This document shows positions 1 through 8,262 of a stretch of 64,000 nucleotides of DNA, in pieces. The position numbers and the translations under genes were made by a program. The notes beneath the pieces were generated by a model. It was not told the origin of the DNA. It did not search any database and saw only the letters and a list, made by a program, of their open reading frames with translations. The stretch comes from an uncultured Polaribacter sp. (GTDB taxonomy: Bacteria; Bacteroidota; Bacteroidia; Flavobacteriales; Flavobacteriaceae), in the NCBI GenBank assembly GCA_947497755.1, contig CANMHT010000001.1, positions 558,001 through 622,000 of the forward strand, written 5' to 3'. Numbering within the stretch: position 1 is the stretch's first letter; each line of letters starts with the position of its first letter.

Positions 1-917
1 GCTACAGTAAATCTAGAATTGTTAATATCTGTAATAGCTGTATGATTAAGGTTAAACTGATAAATAAGCGCTACATCTGGAGTGTTTCCTACTTGACTAT
101 GTACACCAGTAGAAACATATAACATACTACTTGTTTGAGAAAATTCTACTCCATAAGCTCCAGAAGGAACGCTTAATGCCATAGAATTGGAAATTGCTCC
201 TGTAGCAGAGTCAAAATTATAAAGATATGTATTTGTAGCTTGATTGGCTAAAACCACATATTTACCATCAGGAGAAACTTTTAAAGTACCTCTTGTAGTG
301 TTAATTGTTCTACCAAAACTAGAAACTACAGGTGTTGTTTCCACTCCATTTTTGTCAACTTTATATGAATAAAAATTATTCCAATCTGATGAGATAATCC
401 AAAAAGTATCACAATCCTTACCTTCAACAGCGGTTACTTTTTCTGACCAACTTGATGAAGCAACACCTGATAAATTTACAGGTCCAGCAATAATTTCTCC
501 TTGCCCACCATTTTTAGAAATATCAATAGTATAATAATTTAAGCCACTAGCAAAACCAACACCTACAGTAAATAAATAGTAAATGTCTTTATCATCAGGA
601 TTAGGAATTACTAATGCAGATTGAGTACTAGAAGGATTTCCTAACAAATCGTTTGCTAAATTTCCATTAGTGTATCTCATCAGCTGATGATTCTTACTCC
701 AAACATTTGTTCCGTCAGAGTAGAATAATAAGTTACCTTGGTCATCAGAAATAGTTGAACACCCTTCAAATGTATCAAGCTGACCACTAATGGCTGTAGG
801 TGGAGTAGTAGAAAAATCTAAACCAGCATTGTGACCAAAGTACCAATTAGTAGCTTCTTTTTGTCCGTAAGTACTAAATGCAATTAGAAATAAAACAACA
901 CTTAAAAATATTCTCAT
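1..917 (-). CDS. T9SS type B-like secreted protein, C-terminus cut by window
   Basis: Reading from an ATG at 917 leftwards the frame stays open to the window edge (about 305 codons), so only the N-terminal part is present. It begins with a signal peptide (MRIFLSVVLFLIAFSTYG, then Q) and continues with KEATNWYFGHNAGLDF, an opening I know from large flavobacterial proteins that carry a beta-propeller-like region and end in a gliding-motility-type (type B) type IX secretion sorting domain. Further repeats of the LLFYSDGTNVWSKNHQ and STQSALVIPNPDDKDIYYLF kind fit that family. The sorting domain itself lies outside the window, so secretion by T9SS is inferred. The gene follows the ABC permease by 43 bp and has its own -7-like box at 942-949. 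Likely a cell-surface or secreted protein; binding partner unknown. Confidence 0.8.
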   Translation of the reverse strand, partial: MRIFLSVVLFLIAFSTYGQKEATNWYFGHNAGLDFSTTPPTAISGQLDTFEGCSTISDDQGNLLFYSDGTNVWSKNHQLMRYTNGNLANDLLGNPSSTQSALVIPNPDDKDIYYLFTVGVGFASGLNYYTIDISKNGGQGEIIAGPVNLSGVASSSWSEKVTAVEGKDCDTFWIISSDWNNFYSYKVDKNGVETTPVVSSFGRTINTTRGTLKVSPDGKYVVLANQATNTYLYNFDSATGAISNSMALSVPSGAYGVEFSQTSSMLYVSTGVHSQVGNTPDVALIYQFNLNHTAITDINNSRFTV

Positions 918-941
918 TTGACGGATTTTTTATTCGAACGT

Positions 942-949
942 CAAATATA
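942..949 (-). promoter_or_regulatory. -7 promoter box for the T9SS-type protein
   Basis: On the minus strand the sequence reads TATATTTG, an exact match to the Bacteroidota -7 consensus TAnnTTTG, 24 bp upstream of the ATG at 917. No TTG lies at the usual 17-23 bp upstream, so the -33 half is not supported. Confidence 0.4.
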
Positions 950-960
950 TCTAAAAAGTA

Positions 961-1806
961 TTATAAATCTCTCTTTTTTAGCAAAGCATATGATAGGTAA
1001 ATGAATATTGCAGTCCAAACAGACACAATTAACAAATCAGTAAATTGCACAGAGAAATCTTTGGTAATTTGTTCACCAATAGTATTTGCTACTGATCTTA
1101 CAGCACCTAATCTTGTAAATGGCTCTTTAATAGTGTTTGCCATTGCTTCTAAAGGAAGATATTGCATGATATTGTTTACAGCTTCACTGGTATTGTCATA
1201 AGCTCTAAATGAATAAAATAACCAACCTTTAAGTATGCTTTCTATGATTAACCAAACCACCATAGCTCCCACAGCAAATGCAGATCGTTTTACAAGGATT
1301 CCTAAGAAGAGTCCCATAGAGAAGAAACCAACTAGTTTAATAAAGAAAGCTAATAAATAATCTAAGTCAGAAAATATAATTGTAAATTCATTATAATCAG
1401 AATAAGCCAATCCTAAAATAAAAGAAACAACAAATACAAACAGTGTAGAAATAGCTGCAAATGCAATTACAGTGTAGAACTTAGAAAGAATGAATTCTTT
1501 TTTACTTAAACCATCAATTAAGTTTTGTTTTAAAGTTTTGTTACTGTATTCGTTTGCCATCATAGAAACAATAACAAGTAATAAAAAGAACTTAAAAATG
1601 GCAGCCATATAAGTGTTAAAATGCCATATATATGGAAAATTGAAAATTCCTTGTTCGGCTAAATGAAACTTTACAGGACCAATATCAAATTTAATGGCAG
1701 CAATTAATGCAATTGAAGTAAGAAGTCCAAAATATATGATAGACAACACCTTACTAGCTTTGTTATGTTTTAATTTATGAAATTCTATATTTAGTAATCT
1801 AAACAT
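961..1806 (-). CDS. ABC-2 type transporter permease
   Basis: A 281-residue hydrophobic protein with about six predicted membrane segments (roughly 20-40, 62-85, 110-135, 150-172, 174-195 and 257-275) and a short charged tail. The lipid-facing pattern and the cytoplasmic start (MFRLLNIEFHKLKHNK) are typical of ABC-2 permeases of the antibiotic/sodium-efflux (BcrB/NatB-like) type. It lies 57 bp downstream of an ABC ATPase on the same strand, so the two should form one exporter in the inner membrane. The ATG at 1804-1806 is the natural start. The substrate cannot be read from sequence; in this family it may be a peptide antibiotic, a lipid or an ion. Confidence 0.88.
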   Translation of the reverse strand: MFRLLNIEFHKLKHNKASKVLSIIYFGLLTSIALIAAIKFDIGPVKFHLAEQGIFNFPYIWHFNTYMAAIFKFFLLLVIVSMMANEYSNKTLKQNLIDGLSKKEFILSKFYTVIAFAAISTLFVFVVSFILGLAYSDYNEFTIIFSDLDYLLAFFIKLVGFFSMGLFLGILVKRSAFAVGAMVVWLIIESILKGWLFYSFRAYDNTSEAVNNIMQYLPLEAMANTIKEPFTRLGAVRSVANTIGEQITKDFSVQFTDLLIVSVWTAIFIYLSYALLKKRDL

Positions 1807-1863
1807 GATGTGTATTATTTTTAGAGAGAGTTCTCAGTTGTATAAGAACAAACGTTTGGTTGA

Positions 1864-2763
1864 TTAATTGTTGTTGGTTAGTGTTAAGAATTGTTGCTCT
1901 AAACTTGGTTTACGCTTTACCAAATGAGATAAGGTAATACCATTTTGAAATAAAAACGAGTTCATTTCTGCAGCAGACATTTCTTCTTTTAAGGTTGCGA
2001 TAAGTATTTCATCTTCCTTTTTTACAGAACTAATAGAGTTATGACTTTCTAAAAGTTCAGTAAGCTTAGTTTCTTCGCTTTCTACTTTTAGTTCAAATAA
2101 ACCGTTAGAAGCTGTCATTTCATCAACTCTACCAGCGTATAATTTTACTCCTTTTCTAATCACTACCACATGTGAACACACTTTTTCAACTTCATCTAAA
2201 AGGTGAGAAGCTAATAAAATGGTTGTGCCACCTTTTGCAATTCCTTTTATAATTTGACGAATTTCATGAATTCCTTGAGGATCTAATCCGTTGGTTGGTT
2301 CATCTAAAATTAAAATTTCTGGATCATTTAACAATGCAGAAGCAATAGCCAAACGTTGCTTCATACCTAATGAGTAGGTTTTAAACTTGCTATTTCTTCT
2401 TTCGTATAGATTTACCGTTTTTAATTTTTCATCTATCTTATCAAAAGGAACTCCTTTAATTTTACAAATCAATTTTAAATTTTGAGTTGCAGTCATAAAT
2501 GGATAAAAATTAGGGCGCTCAATAATTGCTCCAACTTTTTTTAATGCTTCATGAGTAGATAAACCACCATTAAACCAACTGAATTCTCCAGAGGTTTTAT
2601 TAACAACATTTAAAATGATTCCTAAAGTGGTAGATTTTCCACTTCCATTTGGACCTAAGATACCATAAACATTCCCTTTTTTAATATCAAAAGATAAATT
2701 ATTTACTGCGTGTACTGGTCCGTATTTTTTGTCTAAATTTTTTAAAGATAAGATAGTTTCCAA
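1864..2763 (-). CDS. ABC transporter ATP-binding protein (BcrA/NatA-like)
   Basis: A 299-residue ATPase that should energise the neighbouring ABC-2 permease. Visible motifs are Walker A GPNGSGKST (37-45), signature SLGMK (131-135) and Walker B LILDEP (151-156) followed by TNGLD, and a switch His in ASHLLDEVEK. The C-terminal 80 residues form the accessory domain usual in bacitracin-resistance or Na+ exporter ATPases. The start codon is TTG (2761-2763); no in-frame ATG is available upstream of the conserved first strand. Just upstream are three TTACGG repeats at 22-bp spacing (2782-2831), which may be an operator. Confidence 0.92.
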   Translation of the reverse strand: METILSLKNLDKKYGPVHAVNNLSFDIKKGNVYGILGPNGSGKSTTLGIILNVVNKTSGEFSWFNGGLSTHEALKKVGAIIERPNFYPFMTATQNLKLICKIKGVPFDKIDEKLKTVNLYERRNSKFKTYSLGMKQRLAIASALLNDPEILILDEPTNGLDPQGIHEIRQIIKGIAKGGTTILLASHLLDEVEKVCSHVVVIRKGVKLYAGRVDEMTASNGLFELKVESEETKLTELLESHNSISSVKKEDEILIATLKEEMSAAEMNSFLFQNGITLSHLVKRKPSLEQQFLTLTNNN

Positions 2764-2781
2764 GGCTATTGTTTTAGTCGA

Positions 2782-2834
2782 TTACGGTAATTCGACGAGC
2801 AATTTACGGAAATGTTACAGAAAATTTACGGAAA
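2782..2834 (-). promoter_or_regulatory. Three TTACGG repeats with 22-bp period (candidate operator)
   Basis: Plus-strand TTACGG occurs at 2782-2787, 2804-2809 and 2826-2831, exactly 22 bp apart. The last two copies extend to a 12-bp identity (AATTTACGGAAA at 2801-2812 and 2823-2834). The array lies 19-71 bp upstream of the ABC ATPase start, where a tandem-binding regulator would act. Two-turn (21-22 bp) spacing is typical of LytTR and some OmpR-type sites. Which regulator binds is unknown. Confidence 0.5.
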
Positions 2835-2847
2835 GTAAAAAAGGAGT

Positions 2848-3342
2848 TTAGTAATTGTCAAAATTAAAATCATCTAGAGATTCAAAATTGCTATCGCCAA
2901 ACTCATCATCAAAAGTATCTTCATTTTTTTCTGCAATAAACTCTTTTTCAGGAGCTTCTTCTGGAATTTCTCCAATAGACATAATCACTTTAGATTCAGA
3001 TAATAGTTCGTTGTTAATGTCTACAACTTCTACATAAAAAGACCACATTTTAAAGAAGTCATATACATAAATCAATTTGTCATTTACTAAAGGTAAAGTG
3101 TCTTTTAAAATACAAGTACTCATAGAAATTGCATCTCCAAACTCAGACATGTTAAATAAAGGAATTTCTTCACCTTGATTCCAATCATTATCTGTTCTAT
3201 AGAAAGAAGCCATTTCTTGACCATCAAAACCAAAAGATTTAGCAATAAACAAATGCAGTCCTTCTAAGTTAATAGAGTTGTTTACGGTAATTGTTCTAAT
3301 TACATCTTCTGGTGTATCTAAAATGACGCGTATTTTGTACAT
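2848..3342 (-). CDS. pRiA4b ORF-3 family protein (TnpR-like fold, not a transposase)
   Basis: A 164-residue protein whose first 115 residues (MYKIRVILDTPEDVIRTI onward) match the plasmid pRiA4b ORF-3 / IS1096 passenger family, a small globular family of unknown function that is common on bacterial chromosomes. The C-terminal 45 residues are strongly acidic and low-complexity (EEAPEKEFIAEKNEDTFDDE), probably disordered. There are no recombinase catalytic residues or element ends, so the family name should not be taken as evidence of mobility. It reads toward the ABC exporter with about 85 bp between, but the repeat array there suggests separate transcription. Confidence 0.8.
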   Translation of the reverse strand: MYKIRVILDTPEDVIRTITVNNSINLEGLHLFIAKSFGFDGQEMASFYRTDNDWNQGEEIPLFNMSEFGDAISMSTCILKDTLPLVNDKLIYVYDFFKMWSFYVEVVDINNELLSESKVIMSIGEIPEEAPEKEFIAEKNEDTFDDEFGDSNFESLDDFNFDNY

Positions 3343-3503
3343 CTAAAATCTCTTCTAATTTTACGCTGCAAAAATACAACAAATTATATGTATTTTTACC
3401 TAAAATATTCCGTAATACACCTCCGTAAAGAGTAATTAATACTTTAAACTATTTTATTTAGACGTAAAAGTATTGATTGTCTGTGGTTAATAATTTGAAA
3501 TTG

Positions 3504-3923
3504 ATGAAAGAAAAAATAGAACTGTTAAAGAGATTTAATGAGCGTTGTAAAAATACATTAATGGAAACTCTTGAAATAGAATATGTTGATATTGGAGATA
3601 ATTTTTTAACAGCTAAAATGCCTGTAAATTCAAGAGTGCATCAACCTTATGGATTGTTACATGGAGGAGCAACAGCGGCATTGGCTGAAAGTGTAGGAAG
3701 TGCTGCATCAGCTTTTTTTGTTGATTCTACTAAGTTTATTGTTAAAGGAATTGAACTTTCAATAAACCATGTAAAGAGTGTAAAAGAAGGAGAGGTTACT
3801 GCTACTGCAAGAATGATACATAAAGGAAGAACTACGCATTTATGGGAAATTAAAGTGGTAAATGAAAACAATGACTTAATTTCTATAAGTAAATTAACCA
3901 ATATTATATTAGAGAAAAAATAG
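3504..3923 (+). CDS. PaaI-family hotdog-fold thioesterase (possible DHNA-CoA thioesterase)
   Basis: A protein of 139 residues from the ATG at 3504. An upstream in-frame TTG at 3477 would add nine residues but gives no better match. The hotdog signature RVHQPYGLLHGGATAALAE carries the catalytic HGG loop and the following Glu of the PaaI/MenI-type acyl-CoA thioesterases. The family hydrolyses CoA thioesters in the cytoplasm. It is followed by an alpha/beta hydrolase and isochorismate synthase in one operon, so hydrolysis of 1,4-dihydroxy-2-naphthoyl-CoA in menaquinone synthesis is the best inference, though phenylacetyl-type substrates cannot be excluded. Confidence 0.88.
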   Translation: MKEKIELLKRFNERCKNTLMETLEIEYVDIGDNFLTAKMPVNSRVHQPYGLLHGGATAALAESVGSAASAFFVDSTKFIVKGIELSINHVKSVKEGEVTATARMIHKGRTTHLWEIKVVNENNDLISISKLTNIILEKK

Positions 3924-3928
3924 AATGA

Positions 3929-4786
3929 ATGCAGCGATTTAAAAAGGTTTTAAAAATTGTATTAGTTGTTTTATTGACGCTTCTTGTTGGAGTATATATA
4001 CTGTTTGTTAACTTTTCGTCGCCAAAATCTAATGCAGAAATTACAGCTTCTTTTGAAGAGTCTGCCGTGCCATCTTATATCGATTTAAAGCAATACCAAT
4101 CTTTTAAGTATAGAACTGTTGCTGTTCAGAAAGAAATAGATACAACTAAAGCTAATTTAGTTTTTATTCATGGAGCAATTGGTTCTTCTACAGATTTTAA
4201 GAGTTATATGACAGATTCTTTGTTAAGAGTTCATTTTAATATGTTTTCTTACGACAGGATAGGTTATAATTATAAAAATCCAACCTTGGCTCAACAATCT
4301 CTTGCATTTGAAGTAGATGTGTTAGAAGATTATATCAAAAATCTAAAAAAGGAACGCACAATCTTAATTGGGTATTCTTATGGAGGACCTATTGCACTTG
4401 CATCTAAAAAAGAATATAAAAACATTGTTTTACTTGCTCCTGCAGTATATAGTAAAGTAGAACCGATGCCATTTATGTTAAATTTTTATAAGTGGAAGTT
4501 AACGCGTTGGTTAGTACCTCATGTTTGGAAATCCGCTTCTTTAGAAAAAATAACTCATAAGGATGAATTGAAGAAATACGAAAATGAATGGTTTCAAAAT
4601 CCTTCGAAAGTGATTAGTATTCATGGAGATACAGATGGAATTGTACCATTTGAAAATTCACTTTTTTTAGAAAACCAATTCCCTAAAAAACAATTTGAAT
4701 TAAAAAAGTTAAAAAATGCTGGACATTCTTTAGTTTGGAGTAATTTTGAATTTATAAAACAAGAACTTTTAAAGTTAAAATATTGA
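3929..4786 (+). CDS. Membrane-anchored alpha/beta hydrolase
   Basis: A 285-residue alpha/beta-hydrolase-fold enzyme. An N-terminal membrane segment (about 8-28) precedes the catalytic domain. The oxyanion HG is at 81-82, the nucleophile elbow GYSYGG has Ser150, the likely acid is Asp234 or Asp236 in IHGDTDG, and the His is His266 in NAGHS. It starts 5 bp after the thioesterase gene and its stop overlaps the TTG start of isochorismate synthase, so the three are translationally linked. MenH, the SHCHC synthase of the same pathway, is also an alpha/beta hydrolase, but the membrane anchor here is not typical of MenH. Function is therefore left open: esterase or lipase is equally possible. Confidence 0.82.
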   Translation: MQRFKKVLKIVLVVLLTLLVGVYILFVNFSSPKSNAEITASFEESAVPSYIDLKQYQSFKYRTVAVQKEIDTTKANLVFIHGAIGSSTDFKSYMTDSLLRVHFNMFSYDRIGYNYKNPTLAQQSLAFEVDVLEDYIKNLKKERTILIGYSYGGPIALASKKEYKNIVLLAPAVYSKVEPMPFMLNFYKWKLTRWLVPHVWKSASLEKITHKDELKKYENEWFQNPSKVISIHGDTDGIVPFENSLFLENQFPKKQFELKKLKNAGHSLVWSNFEFIKQELLKLKY

Positions 4787-5847
4787 ATAACATTCAACAG
4801 AAAATAACGACACATTATCAAAATGACTTGCCTTTTGTAGTGTATAATAAACCCAATTCAACAACAGTATTTGGGTTATTTCAAAAGGATAATCATTTAC
4901 ATAAAATCACCAATAAATTTGACAGAAAAGGTTTTGTATTCGCTCCTTTTCATTCAGATTTAACTACTGTTTTAATACCGTTTGAAGATTCAGAATTTGT
5001 TATTTCAGAATTAGCTACAAAAGCCATTAACAAATCACAAAGGCATTTTCAAAATACATCAAATAGCTCTAAGGAAACACATATACATTTAGTTAAGAAA
5101 GGAATTGAAGCCATAGAAAATGATGCCTTTAAGAAAGTAGTACTGTCAAGAAAAGAAGAAGTATCAAATGTAGAGATTGATATTTTTGAAACTTATGAAA
5201 AATTGTTGCAATCATACCCAAATGCATTTGTATATGTTTGGTTTCATCCTGCTATAGGTTTGTGGTTTGGGGCAACTCCTGAAACATTACTTAATATAGA
5301 AAACAAATGTTTTACAACTATGGCATTAGCAGGTACGCAAGTGTATAAAGAAAATGAAACGCCAAATTGGAATCAGAAAGAAATAGAAGAACAACAATTT
5401 GTAACTGATTATTTGGTTACTAAACTATCTCATTTTTCTAAAGATTTAAAGCTTTCAGAAACCGAAACAGTAAAAGCGGGCTCTTTGTTGCATTTAAGAA
5501 CAGAAGTACAAGGAAGGTTAAAAAACTCTAACGGAGATAGTTTATTTGGATTGGTTGATTTATTACATCCAACACCAGCTGTTTGTGGATTGCCAAAAGA
5601 AACTGCTAAACAGTTTATTTTAGATAATGAAGATTATAATCGATCTTATTATACAGGTTTTTTAGGTGAAATAAACATGGGGATTTCTAATAATGATGCT
5701 CAGTTGTTTGTAAACCTAAGATGTATGGAGATAAAGAAGAATAAGGCAATAATTTATGTTGGCGGTGGAATAACTAAAGAAAGTGATCCTCAGAAAGAGT
5801 GGGAAGAAACTATTGCAAAAAGCAACATAATGTTAAGTGTAATATAA
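4783..5847 (+). CDS. menF: Isochorismate synthase (chorismate-binding enzyme)
   Basis: A 354-residue enzyme of the chorismate-utilising family, converting chorismate to isochorismate for menaquinone. Family motifs visible are KVVLSRKEE, GATPETLL, HLRTEVQG, HPTPAVCGLPKE, GFLGEI and the Gly-rich VGGGIT near the end. The length fits the short MenF form without a lyase domain. The start is TTG at 4783, sharing bases with the TGA of the preceding gene (TTGA overlap). No in-frame ATG exists before the conserved region. A strong shared terminator follows at 5847-5878. EntC- or salicylate-type use cannot be ruled out from sequence alone, but the thioesterase neighbour favours menaquinone. Confidence 0.88.
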   Translation: MNNIQQKITTHYQNDLPFVVYNKPNSTTVFGLFQKDNHLHKITNKFDRKGFVFAPFHSDLTTVLIPFEDSEFVISELATKAINKSQRHFQNTSNSSKETHIHLVKKGIEAIENDAFKKVVLSRKEEVSNVEIDIFETYEKLLQSYPNAFVYVWFHPAIGLWFGATPETLLNIENKCFTTMALAGTQVYKENETPNWNQKEIEEQQFVTDYLVTKLSHFSKDLKLSETETVKAGSLLHLRTEVQGRLKNSNGDSLFGLVDLLHPTPAVCGLPKETAKQFILDNEDYNRSYYTGFLGEINMGISNNDAQLFVNLRCMEIKKNKAIIYVGGGITKESDPQKEWEETIAKSNIMLSVI

Positions 5848-5878
5848 AAAAACACCATCAATTTTGATGGTGTTTTTT
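5847..5878. terminator. Bidirectional terminator between menF and DUF3276 gene
   Basis: Perfect inverted repeat CACCATCAA / TTGATGGTG (5853-5861 and 5864-5872), flanked by an A-run on the left and a T-run on the right. It can end transcription from both convergent genes. Confidence 0.85.
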
Positions 5879-5898
5879 ATGTGAGAATTATTTGAATT

Positions 5899-6255
5899 TT
5901 AGATGTCATCAAAGGATACATCTGTGAAACTTTCTGTAGTAGTTTCAGAAACTACTTCGTCTTTTTTATAATCTTTTTGGTGTCTTTCACTGATTACTTC
6001 TTGTCCTTTTTCTTCAATAATATAATCAGTAGCTGCTTTTAACATCTCATTAAATTCAGAGAAATCTTCTTTGTATAAGTAGATTTTGTGTTTTTGATAA
6101 TGAAATGAACCGTCGTCGTGTGTAAACTTTTTACTTTCTGTTATTGTTAGATAGTAATCATCTGCTTTTGTAGATCTTACATCAAAAAAGTAAGTTCTTC
6201 TTCCTGCTCTCAACACTTGAGAAAAAATCTCTTCTTGTTCTACTCTCTCAGCCAT
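5899..6255 (-). CDS. DUF3276 / PUR family nucleic-acid-binding protein
   Basis: A 118-residue protein matching the DUF3276 (PUR-alpha-like) family of Bacteroidota and spirochaetes. The domain covers about residues 5-85 (IFSQVLRAGRRTYFFDVR, then DDYYLTITESKKF and HKIYLYKEDF), with a charged, probably flexible tail. In Borrelia the related protein binds DNA and RNA as a regulator. A role in binding single-stranded nucleic acid is known for the family, not shown here. The gene is monocistronic, starts with ATG at 6255, and ends at the shared terminator with menF. Confidence 0.88.
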   Translation of the reverse strand: MAERVEQEEIFSQVLRAGRRTYFFDVRSTKADDYYLTITESKKFTHDDGSFHYQKHKIYLYKEDFSEFNEMLKAATDYIIEEKGQEVISERHQKDYKKDEVVSETTTESFTDVSFDDI

Positions 6256-6335
6256 AATAATTTAGTAATAAAATTAAGTTTTGTTTTGTTTGCTGAACAA
6301 ATCTAAAAAAATATTTTACTTTTTCTAATGAAACC

Positions 6336-8090
6336 TTAGTTTTCTTTTTCTAAAAGTTGTTGTTCATACAATTCTTTATAGTATCCTTTTTCTGTTATTA
6401 GTTGATTATGAGTCCCTTGTTGTGTGATTTTTCCTTGGTCTAAAACAATGATTTTATCAGCGTTTTTAGCAGAAGATACTCGATGACTAATAATAAAAGT
6501 GGTTTTGTCTTTAGATATTTTTTCTAAATTAGATAAAATTCTTTCTTCTGTTTCTGTATCTACTGCAGACAAACAATCGTCAAAAATCAATATTTTAGGC
6601 TTTTTAATAATAGCTCTAGCAATAGATACACGTTGCTTTTGACCACCCGATAGCGTAACTCCTCTTTCTCCTAAAATAGTATCGTATTGATTTTTAAAGC
6701 CGATAATATTATCGTGAATTACAGCATTTTTAGCAGCATCTACAATTTCTTCTTTGTTGGCATCTTCTTTTCCAAACTTAATATTATTTTCTATAGTATC
6801 AGAAAATAAAAAAGGATCTTGAGGAACAAAGCCAATCTGATTTCTTAAATCATTTAAATTTAACTCATCAATTTTTTGATTGTCTACTAAAACAGTTCCT
6901 TTACTTGTATCATATAATCTAGCTACTAAATTAATAATAGAAGATTTTCCAGATCCAGTTTTTCCTAAGATAGCAATCGTTTCCCCTGCTTTTACTTTAA
7001 AGCTGATGTTGTTTAAGGCTGTAATATTAGTGTCGTCATATGTTAGGCTAACTTCTTTAAATTCAATTGCGCCAGTAACATTTGAAGGAGCATTCTCTAT
7101 GTTTTTAATTTCTGGTACTTGTTTTAAAAACTCATTAATTCGTTGTTGTGAAGCTTCTGCTTGTTGTACCATCGAAGTAACCCAACCAACAATGGCAACT
7201 GGCCAAGTTAAAATGTTTACATATAAGATGAACTCAGCGATAACTCCAATTGGTATCTCTCCAGCAATGTATTGTTTACCTCCAATATAAATAACTAATA
7301 AATTACTTGCTCCAATTAAGAGAATCATTAGAGGAAAAAAGATAGCTTGTACTTTGTATAAATCAATGTTTTTATTTTTACTATCGTTTGCTAACTCATC
7401 AAAATTATCAATAATTGATTTTTCTATTCCGTAAGTTTTTACCACATTAATTCCAGAAAAGAACTCTTGGTTAAAAGTAGTAAGCTTGGATAAATATTGT
7501 TGTACAATAGTACTCTTTTCGTTAATCACTTTGCTTAAAATAAATATAGAAATAGATAAAACAGGAAAAGGAATTAGAGTGTAAGCAGTAAGTTTTGCAT
7601 CAATACTAAACATTTGATAAAAACCAACAGCAAAAAGCACGATCATGTTCATACTGTACATAATTGCAGGGCCAAAATACATTCTTACTTTAGAAACATC
7701 TTCACTAATTCGATTCATTAAATCTCCAGTTCTATTCTTTTTATAAAAATTTAAAGACAATCGTTGGTATTGTTGGTAGATCTCATTCTTTAGATCGAAC
7801 TCTATTAAGCGAGAAGTAACAATAATGGTTTGGCGCATTAAAAAAGTTAAAAAACCGGCAACTAAAGTAACTCCAACAATCATTAAAATATTAATTAATA
7901 GTTGATGTTTTACCTCTCCAGTATCAGAAATCAATCCATTTTTATACTCATCAACAATATTAAAAGATTGTCCAATAATTCTAGGGATTTTAAGAGATAA
8001 GATTTTAGATAATATTGTAATGATAATACCTAACAACAATCTGTATTTATATTTTAAAAAGTATTTATTTAAATATTGTAATGCTTTCAT
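6336..8090 (-). CDS. ABC transporter, fused permease/ATPase (MsbA-like exporter)
   Basis: A half-transporter of about 584 residues that should work as a homodimer in the inner membrane. The N-terminal half (about 15-315) is a six-helix type I exporter domain, and the C-terminal half is the ATPase with Walker A GKTGSGKSS, signature LSGGQKQRVSIARA and Walker B ILIFDDCLSAVD. In the Walker B end the usual catalytic Glu after the Asp is Asp (FDDCLSAVD), a pattern found in one class of half-transporters and possibly a degenerate site. I chose the ATG at 8088-8090; a TTG two codons upstream (8096) is possible. Substrate may be lipid or drug. The gene stands alone. Confidence 0.88.
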   Translation of the reverse strand: MKALQYLNKYFLKYKYRLLLGIIITILSKILSLKIPRIIGQSFNIVDEYKNGLISDTGEVKHQLLINILMIVGVTLVAGFLTFLMRQTIIVTSRLIEFDLKNEIYQQYQRLSLNFYKKNRTGDLMNRISEDVSKVRMYFGPAIMYSMNMIVLFAVGFYQMFSIDAKLTAYTLIPFPVLSISIFILSKVINEKSTIVQQYLSKLTTFNQEFFSGINVVKTYGIEKSIIDNFDELANDSKNKNIDLYKVQAIFFPLMILLIGASNLLVIYIGGKQYIAGEIPIGVIAEFILYVNILTWPVAIVGWVTSMVQQAEASQQRINEFLKQVPEIKNIENAPSNVTGAIEFKEVSLTYDDTNITALNNISFKVKAGETIAILGKTGSGKSSIINLVARLYDTSKGTVLVDNQKIDELNLNDLRNQIGFVPQDPFLFSDTIENNIKFGKEDANKEEIVDAAKNAVIHDNIIGFKNQYDTILGERGVTLSGGQKQRVSIARAIIKKPKILIFDDCLSAVDTETEERILSNLEKISKDKTTFIISHRVSSAKNADKIIVLDQGKITQQGTHNQLITEKGYYKELYEQQLLEKEN

Positions 8091-8181
8091 TAACAATGAT
8101 GTATTAATTGCGTTTAATGATTATTGATGTAAAGTTAATTAACAATGATTCTTAATAATATCATAATTAAACTTCGTTTTT

Positions 8182-8212
8182 TTTGAAATGATTTGTTAAT
8201 ATCATATTTTTG
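8182..8212 (+). promoter_or_regulatory. -33/-7 promoter of leucine dehydrogenase gene
   Basis: TTTG at 8182-8185, a 19-bp spacer, then TATTTTTG at 8205-8212. This matches the Bacteroidota housekeeping consensus (TTG, 17-23 bp, TAnnTTTG). It predicts a start of transcription near 8218 and a leader of about 45 bases before the ATG at 8263. Confidence 0.72.
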
Positions 8213-8262
8213 CACCTTGAAAATTAAGAAAAGTTTAATTTCTTTATAAATACACTACAAAG

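Noticed and set aside
2848..3342. Mobile element, because the family is named after IS1096 TnpR and plasmid pRiA4b ORF-3
   Set aside because: No transposase or recombinase catalytic residues, inverted repeats or target duplications are visible; the family is chromosomal in many bacteria.
6880..7290. Plus-strand 136-codon frame opposite the ABC exporter
   Set aside because: Antisense to the conserved ATPase domain; no signal, domain or promoter of its own.
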